Origin: Alkalihalobacillus trypoxylicola
Lineage (GTDB): Bacteria > Bacillota > Bacilli > Bacillales > Bacillaceae_D
Length of the DNA: 64,000 bases
Direction of reading: 5' to 3'
Assembly (NCBI RefSeq): GCF_001590785.1
Contig: NZ_LTAO01000001.1
Location: forward strand, 372,001 to 436,000
Shown here: one piece after another, positions 35,187-44,252 of the stretch
How positions within the stretch are numbered: position 1 is the first letter of the stretch
Layout: each line of letters begins with the position of its first letter
Program-made: the position numbers and the translations under genes
Notes under the pieces: model-generated
The model's input: only the letters and a program-made list of their open reading frames with translations
Told to the model about the DNA's origin: nothing
Database searches by the model: none

Positions 35187-37235
35187 TTAATCTAGTTTTG
35201 TTCCAGAAAAGACCCCTTCTGCTTCTAAATACTGTCTCAAAAAATGAAATTCTTTATTACTCCAAAACCCTTCACTTTGAAGCATTTCTGCTGCATCCTG
35301 CCTCGCTACTTCAAGAGCTCTATAATCATGAACCACATCTGCTATTTTAAAATCTGGCAGACCACTCTGTTTGGCTCCAAAAAAATCACCAGGCCCTCTA
35401 AGCTCGAGGTCTTTTTCAGATAACACAAAGCCATCATTTGTCTCTGTCATAATTCTCATTCTCTCTTTTCCTACCTCTGATTTAGGGTCAGCTAAGAGAA
35501 TACAATAGGATTGCTCAGCACCTCGGCCAACCCTACCTCGTAATTGATGGAGCTGTGAAAGTCCAAATCTCTCTGCATCATAGATGACCATAACCGTAGC
35601 ATTTGGAACATTAACACCGACTTCTACAACGGTTGTTGATACTAACACCTGTACAAAATTTTTACTAAACTCAGTCATGACTTCTTCTTTTTCACTTGCA
35701 TGTAATCGTCCGTGCATAAGACCTACACGACATGTACCGTGGAAATATTGGTCGAGTATTTGATGAACATCTAACGCATTTTGTAAGTCTAGCTTTTCAG
35801 ATTCTTCAATCAGGGGACAAATCACGTAAGCTTGTCTTCCTTGTTGAATTTCCTTTTCCATAAAGCTCATCACACGTTCAAACGTGTCAGGCTTAGTCCA
35901 ATACGTTTCAATCGATTTTCTTCCCGCAGGAAGCTCATCTATAATCGATACATCCATGTCACCAAAAACGGAAATCGCTAACGTTCTTGGAATTGGAGTG
36001 GCTGTCATAAACAAAACATCTGGATGCTCTCCTTTAGAGCGAAGAACTCTTCTCTGCTCTACCCCAAAACGATGCTGTTCGTCGGTTATGACTAGTGCTA
36101 AATTTTTAAATTCTACTTCCTCTTGGATGAGCGCATGAGTCCCTACTACAAGATCGATTCGACCCTCTTTTAAATCGTTCAAAAGCTCTTTCCTTCTTTT
36201 CCCTTTTATGGAGCCTGTTAATAGAGTTACTGTAATATCCTGTTCTTGAAAAAGTTGAATAAGAGATTCGACATGCTGTTCAGCTAATATTTCGGTCGGG
36301 ACCATTAAAGCCGTTTGATAACCAGCCTTCACCATCCCCAAAATACAAATGGCCGCTACGACCGTTTTCCCAGCTCCTACATCTCCTTGTAAAAGTCGGT
36401 TCATTTGAAAGGGAGACTGTATATCATTCATAATTTCTCTAATCACTCTTTGTTGAGCGTTTGTTAAAGGATAGGGAAGACTATCTATAAACTCATCAAT
36501 CTTATGTAATGGAAGAGAAGTGGCTACTCCTCCGCTTTGTTCACGCTGACCTCGTTTAAAGCCCTGCATTTTTAATTGGAATAAGAGAAACTCTTCATAT
36601 ACCATTCTTCTTCTTGCATGTTTTAGTGCCTCTGGATTTTTAGGAAAATGGAGGGCATACAGCGCATCCTTCTTACTAGGCAGCTTATATTTTGTTAACA
36701 GAGTTGCCGGAAGATTTTCCTCTATCTGATCACCATACTGTTGGTAGGCTCTTTCTATATATCGCTTAAGCATCTTAGAGGTCAACTTCCCACTCACCGA
36801 ATAAATAGGAACAACTCGTTCCTCTTCGACTCTTTTGCCAAACCATGCCTCTGATGCCGTAATCGTCATCCGATGCTGATCCCATTTACCTGTAATCGTG
36901 ACCTCTTCTCCAACCACTAATTTACTTTTCAAAAAAGCTCGATTAAAGAATGTAACCGTCACTAATAGCTGATTAATAAGAACTCTAAAGCTTAGTCTAT
37001 TTTTACTTTTACCAAAATAACGAATAGAAGGCTGACTGTTAATGACACCTTTTACGGTAATTCTTTCATCATGTATGACCTCATGCAAATCCTTTAGCTG
37101 ATAATCCTCATAGCGAAATGGAAAATACTCTAGTAAATCTTTTACCGTCCGAATTTTTAGCGACGCTAATTGGAGGGCTGTTTCATCTCCTATTCCATTA
37201 ATTTCGGTTACAGAATTATGAATAGCACTCATCAT
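35187..37235 (-). CDS. recG: ATP-dependent DNA helicase RecG
   Basis: Branch-migration helicase that reverses stalled forks. 682 residues: N-terminal wedge/OB domain (about 60-150), DEAD-type motor with LLQGDVGAGKTVVA, the box ITDEQHRFG, MTATPIPRTLA, and the C-terminal QLHQLRGRVGRG. Its ATG overlaps the sdaAA stop (TAATG). Confidence 0.98.
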   Translation of the reverse strand: MMSAIHNSVTEINGIGDETALQLASLKIRTVKDLLEYFPFRYEDYQLKDLHEVIHDERITVKGVINSQPSIRYFGKSKNRLSFRVLINQLLVTVTFFNRAFLKSKLVVGEEVTITGKWDQHRMTITASEAWFGKRVEEERVVPIYSVSGKLTSKMLKRYIERAYQQYGDQIEENLPATLLTKYKLPSKKDALYALHFPKNPEALKHARRRMVYEEFLLFQLKMQGFKRGQREQSGGVATSLPLHKIDEFIDSLPYPLTNAQQRVIREIMNDIQSPFQMNRLLQGDVGAGKTVVAAICILGMVKAGYQTALMVPTEILAEQHVESLIQLFQEQDITVTLLTGSIKGKRRKELLNDLKEGRIDLVVGTHALIQEEVEFKNLALVITDEQHRFGVEQRRVLRSKGEHPDVLFMTATPIPRTLAISVFGDMDVSIIDELPAGRKSIETYWTKPDTFERVMSFMEKEIQQGRQAYVICPLIEESEKLDLQNALDVHQILDQYFHGTCRVGLMHGRLHASEKEEVMTEFSKNFVQVLVSTTVVEVGVNVPNATVMVIYDAERFGLSQLHQLRGRVGRGAEQSYCILLADPKSEVGKERMRIMTETNDGFVLSEKDLELRGPGDFFGAKQSGLPDFKIADVVHDYRALEVARQDAAEMLQSEGFWSNKEFHFLRQYLEAEGVFSGTKLD

Positions 37236-38116
37236 TATTTTCCTTCTCGCGCAAATATTTGCGCCTCTAATTTACGTCCAGTTTTCGTTGCAGCTAAACC
37301 GCCCTCTCCCGTTTCTCTAAGAGCTTCTGGCATCGTTTGCCCAATTCGGTACATCGCATCAATTACTTCGTCAGTCGGAATTCTGCTCGTAATTCCTGCT
37401 AAAGCCATATCTGCTGCTACTATTGCATTCGAAGCCCCCATCGCATTTCTTTTTACACAGGGTACCTCTACTAAGCCTGCTACAGGGTCACAAACTAAAC
37501 CAAGCATATTTTTTAAAGCTATCGCCATCGCTTCAGCTGATTGCTGTGGTGTCCCACCGGCAAGTTCAACTAAGGCAGCTGCTGCCATACCAGTTGCTGA
37601 GCCCACCTCTGCTTGACATCCCCCAGCCGCACCAGATATAGAAGCGTTATTAGCCACAACAAATCCAAATGCTCCTGCAACAAACAAATAATTTAGCATT
37701 TCCTCTTCTGTTGGTTGTAACTTATTTTTCATTCCAAATAAAACGCCAGGTACGACTCCAGCAGATCCTGCAGTAGGAGTTGCACAAATCATCCCCATTG
37801 CGGCATTCACCTCATTTGTAGCAACCGCTTTACTAACTGCATCTAATAGGACGTCACTTGATAAGTACTGACCCTTCTTAATATAATCTTGCAAAAGAAC
37901 AGCATCTCCACCTGTCATACCAGATACAGAACGAACATTTTCGGTTATCCCTCTTTCTACAGCCGCCTCCATAACCAATAAGTTTTGACGCATTTTCTCT
38001 ACAATTTCTTCTCTCGATTTTTCCGTTACAAACATTTCTTGTTCAATCATTACTTCGGAAATCTTTTTATTTTCTTCATTTGCTTTTTTCACTAATTCCG
38101 CTACATTTTTAAACAT
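37235..38116 (-). CDS. sdaAA: L-serine dehydratase, alpha subunit
   Basis: Iron-sulfur subunit deaminating L-serine to pyruvate. 293 residues. Cluster-ligand candidates are the Cys in MGMICATPTAGSAG, GGCQAEVGSATG and LVCDPVAGLVEVPC. Pairs with sdaAB, 21 bp upstream. Confidence 0.96.
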   Translation of the reverse strand: MFKNVAELVKKANEENKKISEVMIEQEMFVTEKSREEIVEKMRQNLLVMEAAVERGITENVRSVSGMTGGDAVLLQDYIKKGQYLSSDVLLDAVSKAVATNEVNAAMGMICATPTAGSAGVVPGVLFGMKNKLQPTEEEMLNYLFVAGAFGFVVANNASISGAAGGCQAEVGSATGMAAAALVELAGGTPQQSAEAMAIALKNMLGLVCDPVAGLVEVPCVKRNAMGASNAIVAADMALAGITSRIPTDEVIDAMYRIGQTMPEALRETGEGGLAATKTGRKLEAQIFAREGK

Positions 38117-38137
38117 GTCTCGTTATTCACTCCTTTA

Positions 38138-38800
38138 TTACTCATGTATTTTCGTTACATGCTCAATATGTGGCAATTGGTCTAACTCTTTTAATACATG
38201 AGAATCAACATTTTGATCAACTTCAATAACCATTAAGGCTTCTTCACCTTTTTCTTTACGAGAAACCTCCATATGCCCAATATTCATTTCATGCTTCGCC
38301 AAAATATTGGATACCGCAGCAATTACACCAAAACGATCATTATGAACAACTAAAATCGCTGGGTGATTCCCTGAAAGCTTCAATTGAAATCCATTTAATT
38401 CGATAATTTCAATTTTTCCACCACCGATTGAAATTCCAACAAGCTCCATCTGCTGTTCGTCATTTTCTAAAATAATTTTAACGGTATTTGGATGTTCCAT
38501 TTTGGCCTTCTCTTCGATAAATTGAACCTCCATGCCATCTTTTTCGGCTATCGTGATCGATTGAGGAAGTCTAGGATCATCTGTATCATAATCTAGGACT
38601 CCAGCTACTAGCGCAACATCAGTTCCGTGGCCACGATACGTTTTTTCAAAAGAACCATATAAATGAAAGAAAGCTTTTTTTGGCTTTGTACCAAATAAAG
38701 TACGTGCTACTCTTCCTATTCTTGCAGCACCTGCTGTATGTGAACTTGATGGTCCAACCATAATTGGACCAATAATATCAAAGACTGTACGGTATTTCAT
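38138..38800 (-). CDS. sdaAB: L-serine dehydratase, beta subunit
   Basis: 220 residues: catalytic-type region with DIIGPIMVGPSSSHTAGAARIG, then a C-terminal ACT domain (about 145-218, HNDRFGVIAAVSNILAKHEMNIGHMEVSR) likely sensing serine. The ATG at 38800 has AGGAG 9 nt upstream; the open frame to 38830 is ignored. First gene of sdaAB-sdaAA-recG. Confidence 0.95.
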   Translation of the reverse strand: MKYRTVFDIIGPIMVGPSSSHTAGAARIGRVARTLFGTKPKKAFFHLYGSFEKTYRGHGTDVALVAGVLDYDTDDPRLPQSITIAEKDGMEVQFIEEKAKMEHPNTVKIILENDEQQMELVGISIGGGKIEIIELNGFQLKLSGNHPAILVVHNDRFGVIAAVSNILAKHEMNIGHMEVSRKEKGEEALMVIEVDQNVDSHVLKELDQLPHIEHVTKIHE

Positions 38801-38940
38801 ATGATCAATCTCCTTTTGCAAAGATATCATTATATTAAAGTAGCATTTTCTTGATAATTGTATACGTTTATCTTAGCATGAAATCTACTGTAAAGTTAAC
38901 TAATGTTATTTTACGCTATTCTTTGTTTATCATGATTTAC

Positions 38941-38984
38941 AAAACAAAGAAGCTACTTCTACAGTAGTAAAAGTAGCTTTCTTT
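38941..38984 (-). terminator. Terminator after fakA
   Basis: Minus strand AAGCTACTT ... AAGTAGCTT within a longer near-palindrome, followed by CUUUGUUUUG. It ends the yloU-fakA transcript. The next 140 bp hold the sdaAB upstream region. Confidence 0.8.
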
Positions 38985-39012
38985 GTAAGTATTCATAATG
39001 GTTTTCGTGAAT

Positions 39013-40707
39013 TTATTCAACCGAGAATATAAAGGAATATAATGGCTGATCCCCTTTATGCATGTCAATCTCTACCTCTGGATAGGCATTTTCTATAAAT
39101 TCATAAACGGCTTCCGCTTCCTCATCGGTAGCATCTTCCCCTTGTAAAATGGTCACAATTTCACTATCTTCTTCAATCATTTCTTTTAATAATGTCGTTG
39201 TAACCTTTATTTTATCTGGGCCTGCGCTTACAATTTTTTTCTCAGAGATTCCCATGAAATCATCTTTTTTAATGTCAATCCCATCCATAGAAGTGTCTCT
39301 AACAGCAAAGGTTACTTGTCCAGATTTTATAGTGGACATAGCAGAACTCATTACCTCAGCGTTTTCTTCGAGTCCCTGATTCGGATTATAAGCAAGTAGT
39401 GCAGCTAAGCCTTGAGGAACGGTCTTAGATTTAACAACTGATACATTTTCTGACACCACTTCGGCTGCTTGCTCAGCTGCCATAATAATATTACTATTAT
39501 TTGGAAGTATAATAATATTTTCAGCATGTACTTCTTCAATTGCTTTGACAATATCCTCTGTACTAGGATTCATGGTTTGTCCACCTTCAATGACTACGTT
39601 AGATCCAAGCCCTTTGAAAAGATTTCCAACTCCTTCTCCCATCGTCACAGAAATAATACCAAATTCACTTTTTTCCTTTGGTAAATCCGAACCCTTTATC
39701 GATTCCTCTTCATATACGGGGTTCGCACCTTCTAATAAACTGGTATGCTGCTCACGCATATTCTCAATTTTTATATGAATCATCTCACCAAACTTTTGAG
39801 CTCTTGATAAAACCTCACCTGGCGTCTCTGCATGAATGTGCACTTTAAGTAGGTCATCATCAGAAACAACTAACAATGAATCCCCAATTTCACTCAAGCT
39901 CTGGCGGAAAGCTTCTTCATTATAAGGTGCATCCTTTAATTTTTCCTCTTCAAAACGTACCATAACCTCTGTACAATATCCAAACACAATATCTTCTGTT
40001 GACATTTGGCTTTGTGCATGATGCTCAACTTTAATTAAAGTTTCCATTTCTTCAGAAGAAGGTTCATTGAGAGCGCCTTCACTTACCTCTTGACCGCGTA
40101 AAATAGCCAAAAAGCCTTCATAGATATAAAGTAGCCCTTGTCCTCCAGAATCAACAACGCCTACTTCCTTTAATACTGGTAACAGGTCTGGAGTTCTTTT
40201 TAAAGACGCCTTTGCTTCTTTAACAACTTCCTCCATTACAATGATAAGGTCACTCTCTCGCTCTGCTGCAACAGAGGCTTGTTTAGCAGCATCCTTGGCT
40301 ACTGTAAGGATCGTCCCCTCCACAGGCTTCATAACTGCCTTATAGGCTGTTTCCACACCACGTTCTAAAGCTTCCGCAAAATCTTGGGCAACAAGTACTT
40401 TTTTTCCTTCGACTGATTTTGAAAAGCCTCGGAACAATTGAGATAAAATAACCCCAGAATTTCCACGAGCTCCCATTAAAAGCCCTTTTGCAAATGAACC
40501 TGCTACTTTTCCAGCATCCTCTTCATGCTTTTGCTTCACTTCTTTTACGCCAGATGTAATAGACAAGTTCATATTTGTACCTGTATCACCATCTGGAACT
40601 GGAAAAACGTTTAGGGAATCAACTATTTTTACATGGCGCGACAATTGGCTGGCCCCTTCAATAAACATTTGAGCCAGCTTTTTTCCTTCAATCTGTTTTA
40701 ATGACAC
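39013..40707 (-). CDS. fakA: Fatty acid kinase subunit A (DhaK/DhaL-like, YloV)
   Basis: ATP-binding subunit that, with FakB, phosphorylates fatty acids. 564 residues: N-terminal DhaL-type domain (about 1-200) with the ATP/Mg motif FPVPDGDTGTNMNLS and GARGNSGVILSQLFRG, a middle domain (about 230-320) and a C-terminal DegV-like domain. The start is taken as GTG at 40707 because AAGGAGG ends 8 nt upstream; the ATG at 40713 is only 2 nt from the site. Confidence 0.94.
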   Translation of the reverse strand: MSLKQIEGKKLAQMFIEGASQLSRHVKIVDSLNVFPVPDGDTGTNMNLSITSGVKEVKQKHEEDAGKVAGSFAKGLLMGARGNSGVILSQLFRGFSKSVEGKKVLVAQDFAEALERGVETAYKAVMKPVEGTILTVAKDAAKQASVAAERESDLIIVMEEVVKEAKASLKRTPDLLPVLKEVGVVDSGGQGLLYIYEGFLAILRGQEVSEGALNEPSSEEMETLIKVEHHAQSQMSTEDIVFGYCTEVMVRFEEEKLKDAPYNEEAFRQSLSEIGDSLLVVSDDDLLKVHIHAETPGEVLSRAQKFGEMIHIKIENMREQHTSLLEGANPVYEEESIKGSDLPKEKSEFGIISVTMGEGVGNLFKGLGSNVVIEGGQTMNPSTEDIVKAIEEVHAENIIILPNNSNIIMAAEQAAEVVSENVSVVKSKTVPQGLAALLAYNPNQGLEENAEVMSSAMSTIKSGQVTFAVRDTSMDGIDIKKDDFMGISEKKIVSAGPDKIKVTTTLLKEMIEEDSEIVTILQGEDATDEEAEAVYEFIENAYPEVEIDMHKGDQPLYSFIFSVE

Positions 40708-40730
40708 TGACATTTCCTCCTTAACAGCAC

Positions 40731-41093
40731 CTACGGATTCGTGACCCGAACTCCTTGAACGAAAATATTCACGGAATCCACATCAAGACCTAACATTTGT
40801 TCTAATTGATATTTTACTTTTGTTTGAACGTTGTGAGCAACTTCAGAAATTTTCGTTCCGTAGCTAACGATAATATACATGTCAATGTGAATATGATCCT
40901 CTTCTTCACGAATAACGACACCACGTCGAAAATTTTCTTTTCCTAATAACTCACTCAACCCATCTTTTATTTGTTTCTGTGAAGCCATTCCTACTATTCC
41001 GTAACAATCAACAGCCGCTCCACCTGCAATTGTCGCGACAACCTCTGTTGAGACATCTACTACTCCAAGTTGCGTTTTCATTTCGATAGACAC
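40731..41093 (-). CDS. yloU: Asp23/Gls24 family envelope stress response protein (YloU)
   Basis: 120-residue DUF322/Asp23 protein (AGGAAVDCYGIVGMASQ, LGLDVDSVNIFVQGVRV), usually envelope-associated. GTG at 41093 (MSIEMKTQLGVVDVS) is preferred: AGGAGG ends 7 nt upstream, while ATG 41099 touches the site. Pairs with fakA (23 bp), as in B. subtilis. Confidence 0.93.
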   Translation of the reverse strand: MSIEMKTQLGVVDVSTEVVATIAGGAAVDCYGIVGMASQKQIKDGLSELLGKENFRRGVVIREEEDHIHIDMYIIVSYGTKISEVAHNVQTKVKYQLEQMLGLDVDSVNIFVQGVRVTNP

Positions 41094-41235
41094 GTCCATT
41101 CCTCCTTATGTTAGCCAACGACTTTTTGGGTTACAGACATTTTACTATACTCTTTCATTTTTTAAAAGGCTTTTAGCGTTTGCATTTTTCATAAGCTGTC
41201 AAGTTAATTTACTTGATTATATTTTATGAATCCTA

Positions 41236-41264
41236 TTGCATTCTTTTAAGCGCTATGCTAATAT
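41236..41264 (+). promoter_or_regulatory. rpmB promoter
   Basis: TTGCAT (41236-41241), 17-bp spacer, TAATAT (41259-41264), about 48 bp before the rpmB ATG, which has AAGGAGGTG. Confidence 0.7.
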
Positions 41265-41312
41265 ATTCAAGTATGCTCGGAAGTATTTGTAAGGTCATAA
41301 GGAGGTGCTTTC

Positions 41313-41501
41313 ATGGCTCGTAAATGTTATATTACAGGAAAACAGGCGAAAAGTGGTAACAAACGTTCTCACGCTTTAAATAAAACGAAGCGCTCATGGG
41401 GTGTAAACGTACAAAAGGTTCGTATTTTAGTTGACGGTAAACCTAAACGTGTATATGTTTCAACTCGTGCGCTTAAGTCTGGTAAAGTTGAACGCGTATA
41501 A
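41313..41501 (+). CDS. rpmB: 50S ribosomal protein L28
   Basis: 62 residues, [27 protein letters not shown], rich in Lys/Arg. The CxxC zinc pairs of C+ type L28 are absent, so this is the zinc-free form. Divergent from yloU and convergent with spoVM across a shared terminator. Confidence 0.98.
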   Translation: MARKCYITGKQAKSGNKRSHALNKTKRSWGVNVQKVRILVDGKPKRVYVSTRALKSGKVERV

Positions 41502-41509
41502 TGTCAAAC

Positions 41510-41537
41510 AAAAAAACACCGAAATCGGTGTTTTTTT
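41510..41537. terminator. Bidirectional terminator between rpmB and spoVM
   Basis: AAAAAAACACCGA-AA-TCGGTGTTTTTTT, near-perfect stem with A-run and U-run on the two sides. Confidence 0.92.
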
Positions 41538-41538
41538 G

Positions 41539-41619
41539 CTATCCTTTTTTAAAAGAGCTTAGAATGACCTTTACAAATCCACCTATGAATTTCGGTAGCT
41601 TGATAGTGTAGAATTTCAT
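41539..41619 (-). CDS. spoVM: Stage V sporulation protein M (spore coat anchor)
   Basis: 26-residue amphipathic peptide, MKFYTIKLPKFIGGFVKVIL then SSFKKG, nearly identical in pattern to B. subtilis SpoVM (MKFYTIKLPKFLGG). It inserts in the positively curved outer forespore membrane and anchors SpoIVA to start coat assembly. Pro9, required for curvature sensing, is present. The ATG at 41619 follows GAGGAGGAGG. It lies next to rpmB as in B. subtilis. This is firm evidence of a spore former. Confidence 0.95.
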   Translation of the reverse strand: MKFYTIKLPKFIGGFVKVILSSFKKG

Positions 41620-41639
41620 AAATCCTCCTCCTCAAACTG

Positions 41640-42040
41640 TAATGACCAAGTAATATGCAGCCCCTATGACATGAAGGTCATCATCTTTCTCCGTGCCAAA
41701 AGTAAATTCCAACTAATTTATAACTAATTAAATATACTACTATGAACTTTTCTCATCCTCGCTCATCCTATTTCGCTAGTATACTCATCACTTATAAACT
41801 ATGTTTGTTGTATTTGACTTGCATCACTTATCTACGGAATTCACTTTTCTTTACAATCAAGCTTATGCCTCTCAAAAAATAAATATGACAAATATTCTAA
41901 AACCTTCTTGTATTGGCAAATAGGAGATTTTTAAAGTATATGCTACTCATTTAAAAATTTGTCCTTAAATGATTAAAGATTCGTGTTATTGGTTTTCTAA
42001 TTGAATGAATCTCATCATTCCTATCTTATAGTGAAACACG
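41640..42040. other. Non-coding stretch upstream of spoVM
   Basis: About 400 AT-rich bp. It holds the spoVM upstream region, in which I could not place a sporulation-sigma promoter with confidence, and the small palindrome ATGACATGAAGGTCAT near 41668-41683. No gene seen. Confidence 0.5.
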
Positions 42041-42195
42041 GAACGATTTGGTTTTTGATTTCCACTTTAGGTAGATGCTTTCCCAAGGCTTGTCTTCAGT
42101 TAACTCTGACGACTCAGAGCTTCGCCAGAGTAGATCTTCAGACTGCGCTGATCCTTCGGGAGTCACTACCTACCGTTACAATCATCGAGTTAATT
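42041..42195. repeat. Intergenic repeat, copy B
   Basis: Same 150-bp core as copies A and C: GAACGATTTGGTTTTTGATT, GTAGATGCTTTCCCAAGG, GTCTTCAG, the CTCTGAC hairpin, AGATCTTCA, ATCCTTCGGGAGTCACTACC. The central hairpin has mismatches relative to copy C. It lacks the distal block, which follows copy C. Open frames across it are coincidental. Confidence 0.85.
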
Positions 42196-42223
42196 CGCAA
42201 ACATGTGTCTTTTTAAAAAAACT

Positions 42224-42452
42224 AACGATTTGGTTTTTGATTTCCACTTTAGGTAGATGCTTTCCCAAGGGCTTGTCTTCAGCTAACTCTGACGACTCAG
42301 AGCGTCGTCAGAGTAGATCTTCAAACAGCGCCCATCCTTTGGGAGTTACTACCTACCGTTACAATAAACAAGTTAATTATTAACAAACATTCAAACATAT
42401 TTTATATCGGTTTCATTCACTTATAGAGCCATTATGAAATTCACTCAGTTGA
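42224..42452. repeat. Intergenic repeat, copy C with distal block
   Basis: Core 42224-42376, about 182 bp after the equivalent point of copy B. The central hairpin is a perfect 10-bp stem (CTCTGACGAC / GTCGTCAGAG). The distal block 42407-42452 (TTCATTCACTTATAGAGCC, ATGAAATTCACTCAGTT) matches the block after copy A. Confidence 0.85.
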
Positions 42453-42461
42453 TTGAACTTT

Positions 42462-42713
42462 TTATGAATTTTGCTCAGCGATAACAGACTTCGCATAAGG
42501 ACATTGGGGAATAATCGTTTTCTTCTCTAGTTTCATTCTCTCTACTACCGACAAAACCAACTGTTTGGCAAGGCCTCTTCCTCTCATCGACTCCTCTACA
42601 AACGTATGCTCAATAAGGATACGCTGAGTCCCTGATGGACGAAATATAATTTCAGCTATGATTTTTCCCGTTTCATTTTGAATGAAGTGTTTATTTTCTT
42701 GTTCAATAATCAA
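42462..42713 (-). CDS. Small GNAT-like N-acetyltransferase (YidJ/COG2388 type)
   Basis: 83 residues. The acetyl-CoA-binding loop is seen in EESMRGRGLAKQLVLSVVERM, followed by the IIPQCPYAKSVI end typical of this short single-domain family. Substrate unknown. The frame starts with TTG at 42713, with a modest AGGGAAG upstream, so the start is uncertain. It lies 95 bp after the flavoprotein gene. Confidence 0.8.
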   Translation of the reverse strand: MIIEQENKHFIQNETGKIIAEIIFRPSGTQRILIEHTFVEESMRGRGLAKQLVLSVVERMKLEKKTIIPQCPYAKSVIAEQNS

Positions 42714-42808
42714 AAGTCTTCCCTACTTTTTGGTTTATTTTTTAAATAAACGATTCCAAAAACAGTCACAATATTTATATTTCCCCGTGCTTTGCCTTTT
42801 ATGATACA

Positions 42809-44152
42809 TCATTTTGACTGATTCTTGGCTCTCCTTGCCGCTTGTTGGATCGGGTCCCATACTCCATTAAATGGGGGCGCATAGGATAGATCTAGGTGCT
42901 CTAATTCATCAACCTTCATTTCATTAAATAAAGCTACACTTAGGACGTCTACTCTCTTGTCTACCCCTTCTTTACCAATTATTTCAGCTCCTAATAGCCT
43001 TCTTGATTGTTCATCATAAATGATTTCTATTAATAAAGATTGACTTTGCTTAAAATAGCCCGCTCGATCCATCCCTTTGTATTGTATTTTGTTTGCTTTT
43101 TTGAACTTTTCCTTCGCTTCAACGTATGATAAACCCGTCCTAGCGACCGTTAAGTCAAAAAATCTAAAAATGGCAGTCCCAATTACCCCTTTAAATGTCT
43201 TCTTTTCACCTGCTAAATTCATACCAGCAATTCGACCTTGCTTATTGGCATGAGTTCCTAAAGGAATATAATCATTCTCTTCTTTTATTCGATGGTATTG
43301 TGTCGCACAATCACCAGCAGCGTAAACTGAAGGAAGATTTGTTTGTAAAAATTCATTAACGACTAGTGCCCCGTTGTCTAGCTTCTCCACCACTTTATCT
43401 ACAAAAGAAGTATTAGGTTCAATCCCTATAGCAAAAATAACCATATCTGTATGATAGAGATGCTGATCGGTTTGAATTGCGACTATCTCCTGTTGTTCAT
43501 TTCCTTTTAAAGAAAGGACCGTTTCGTTAAACGACAATTCAATTCCTTTTAATCTCGCTTGCTGCTCTACTTGATTGGTAAATTCCTCTCCCCACTTTTT
43601 AGATAATCGACCATTTCTTTCTACAATCCTTACTTTTTTCTGGTGAGTAACAAATGCCTCAGCAAGCTCAAGCCCTATGTAACCACCACCTACTATGGTG
43701 ACATGTTCTTTATCAGCCATATAGTCCAGTACCTTTTCTAAATCTGGTATCGTTTTAAACGTAAAGACACCTTTATAGGTATGACCTTCAATATTGGGCA
43801 TTATTGGAGAAGCACCTGTAGCAATCAGAAGTTTCTCGTAAGGAATCGAAAAGGAGGATTTTGTTTGATGATTAAATCCATGAATGATTTGTCTTTCACT
43901 ATCCATCTCCGTCACCTCATGATGAGGTCGTACATCCAAATGAAATTTAGTACGATAAACATCATATGAACGAACAATTAAATCTGATACCTCTTGAACC
44001 GATCCTTCAATTACATAAGGAAGTCCACACTGAGCATAGGAAAAATAAGCACCTTTTTCTAAAATAACAATGTTTTCCTTAGGTTTTTTTCGATGGATTT
44101 GCATCGCCGCACTCATACCTGCGGCGTCTCCTCCAATAATGACTGTAGTCAC
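42809..44152 (-). CDS. CoA-disulfide reductase-like FAD/NAD(P)H oxidoreductase
   Basis: 447-residue pyridine nucleotide-disulfide oxidoreductase. FAD motif VIIGGDAAGMSAAMQ, single redox Cys43 in SYAQCGLPYVI (the CoADR / NADH peroxidase / NADH oxidase group), NAD(P)H motif VTIVGGGYIGLELAEAF, and the second FAD motif VYAAGDCATQYH. No rhodanese extension. Likely reduces CoA disulfide or peroxide; the exact substrate is undetermined. It occupies the thiN position between rpe and spoVM. Confidence 0.88.
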   Translation of the reverse strand: MTTVIIGGDAAGMSAAMQIHRKKPKENIVILEKGAYFSYAQCGLPYVIEGSVQEVSDLIVRSYDVYRTKFHLDVRPHHEVTEMDSERQIIHGFNHQTKSSFSIPYEKLLIATGASPIMPNIEGHTYKGVFTFKTIPDLEKVLDYMADKEHVTIVGGGYIGLELAEAFVTHQKKVRIVERNGRLSKKWGEEFTNQVEQQARLKGIELSFNETVLSLKGNEQQEIVAIQTDQHLYHTDMVIFAIGIEPNTSFVDKVVEKLDNGALVVNEFLQTNLPSVYAAGDCATQYHRIKEENDYIPLGTHANKQGRIAGMNLAGEKKTFKGVIGTAIFRFFDLTVARTGLSYVEAKEKFKKANKIQYKGMDRAGYFKQSQSLLIEIIYDEQSRRLLGAEIIGKEGVDKRVDVLSVALFNEMKVDELEHLDLSYAPPFNGVWDPIQQAARRAKNQSK

Positions 44153-44204
44153 ATAAACTCCTCATTTCTTATAATTTACTGTTTTTTATGAAATTTCAGA
44201 TGAT

Positions 44205-44238
44205 AAAAAAAGAGGAGCATAAACACTCCTCTAAAAAA
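44205..44238 (-). terminator. Terminator after rpe
   Basis: AGAGGAG / CTCCTCT stem with an 8-nt loop, flanked by A-run and U-run on either strand. Confidence 0.8.
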
Positions 44239-44252
44239 TGAAGACTTCATCA

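Noticed and set aside
42001-42383. Two ORFs of 71 and 102 codons across repeat copies B and C
   Set aside because: No proper ribosome sites, and the same frame is not preserved in copy A. They follow the repeat sequence, not a protein.
44153-44252. Remnant of thiN
   Set aside because: Only about 100 bp with a terminator; no similarity to thiamine pyrophosphokinase was seen.
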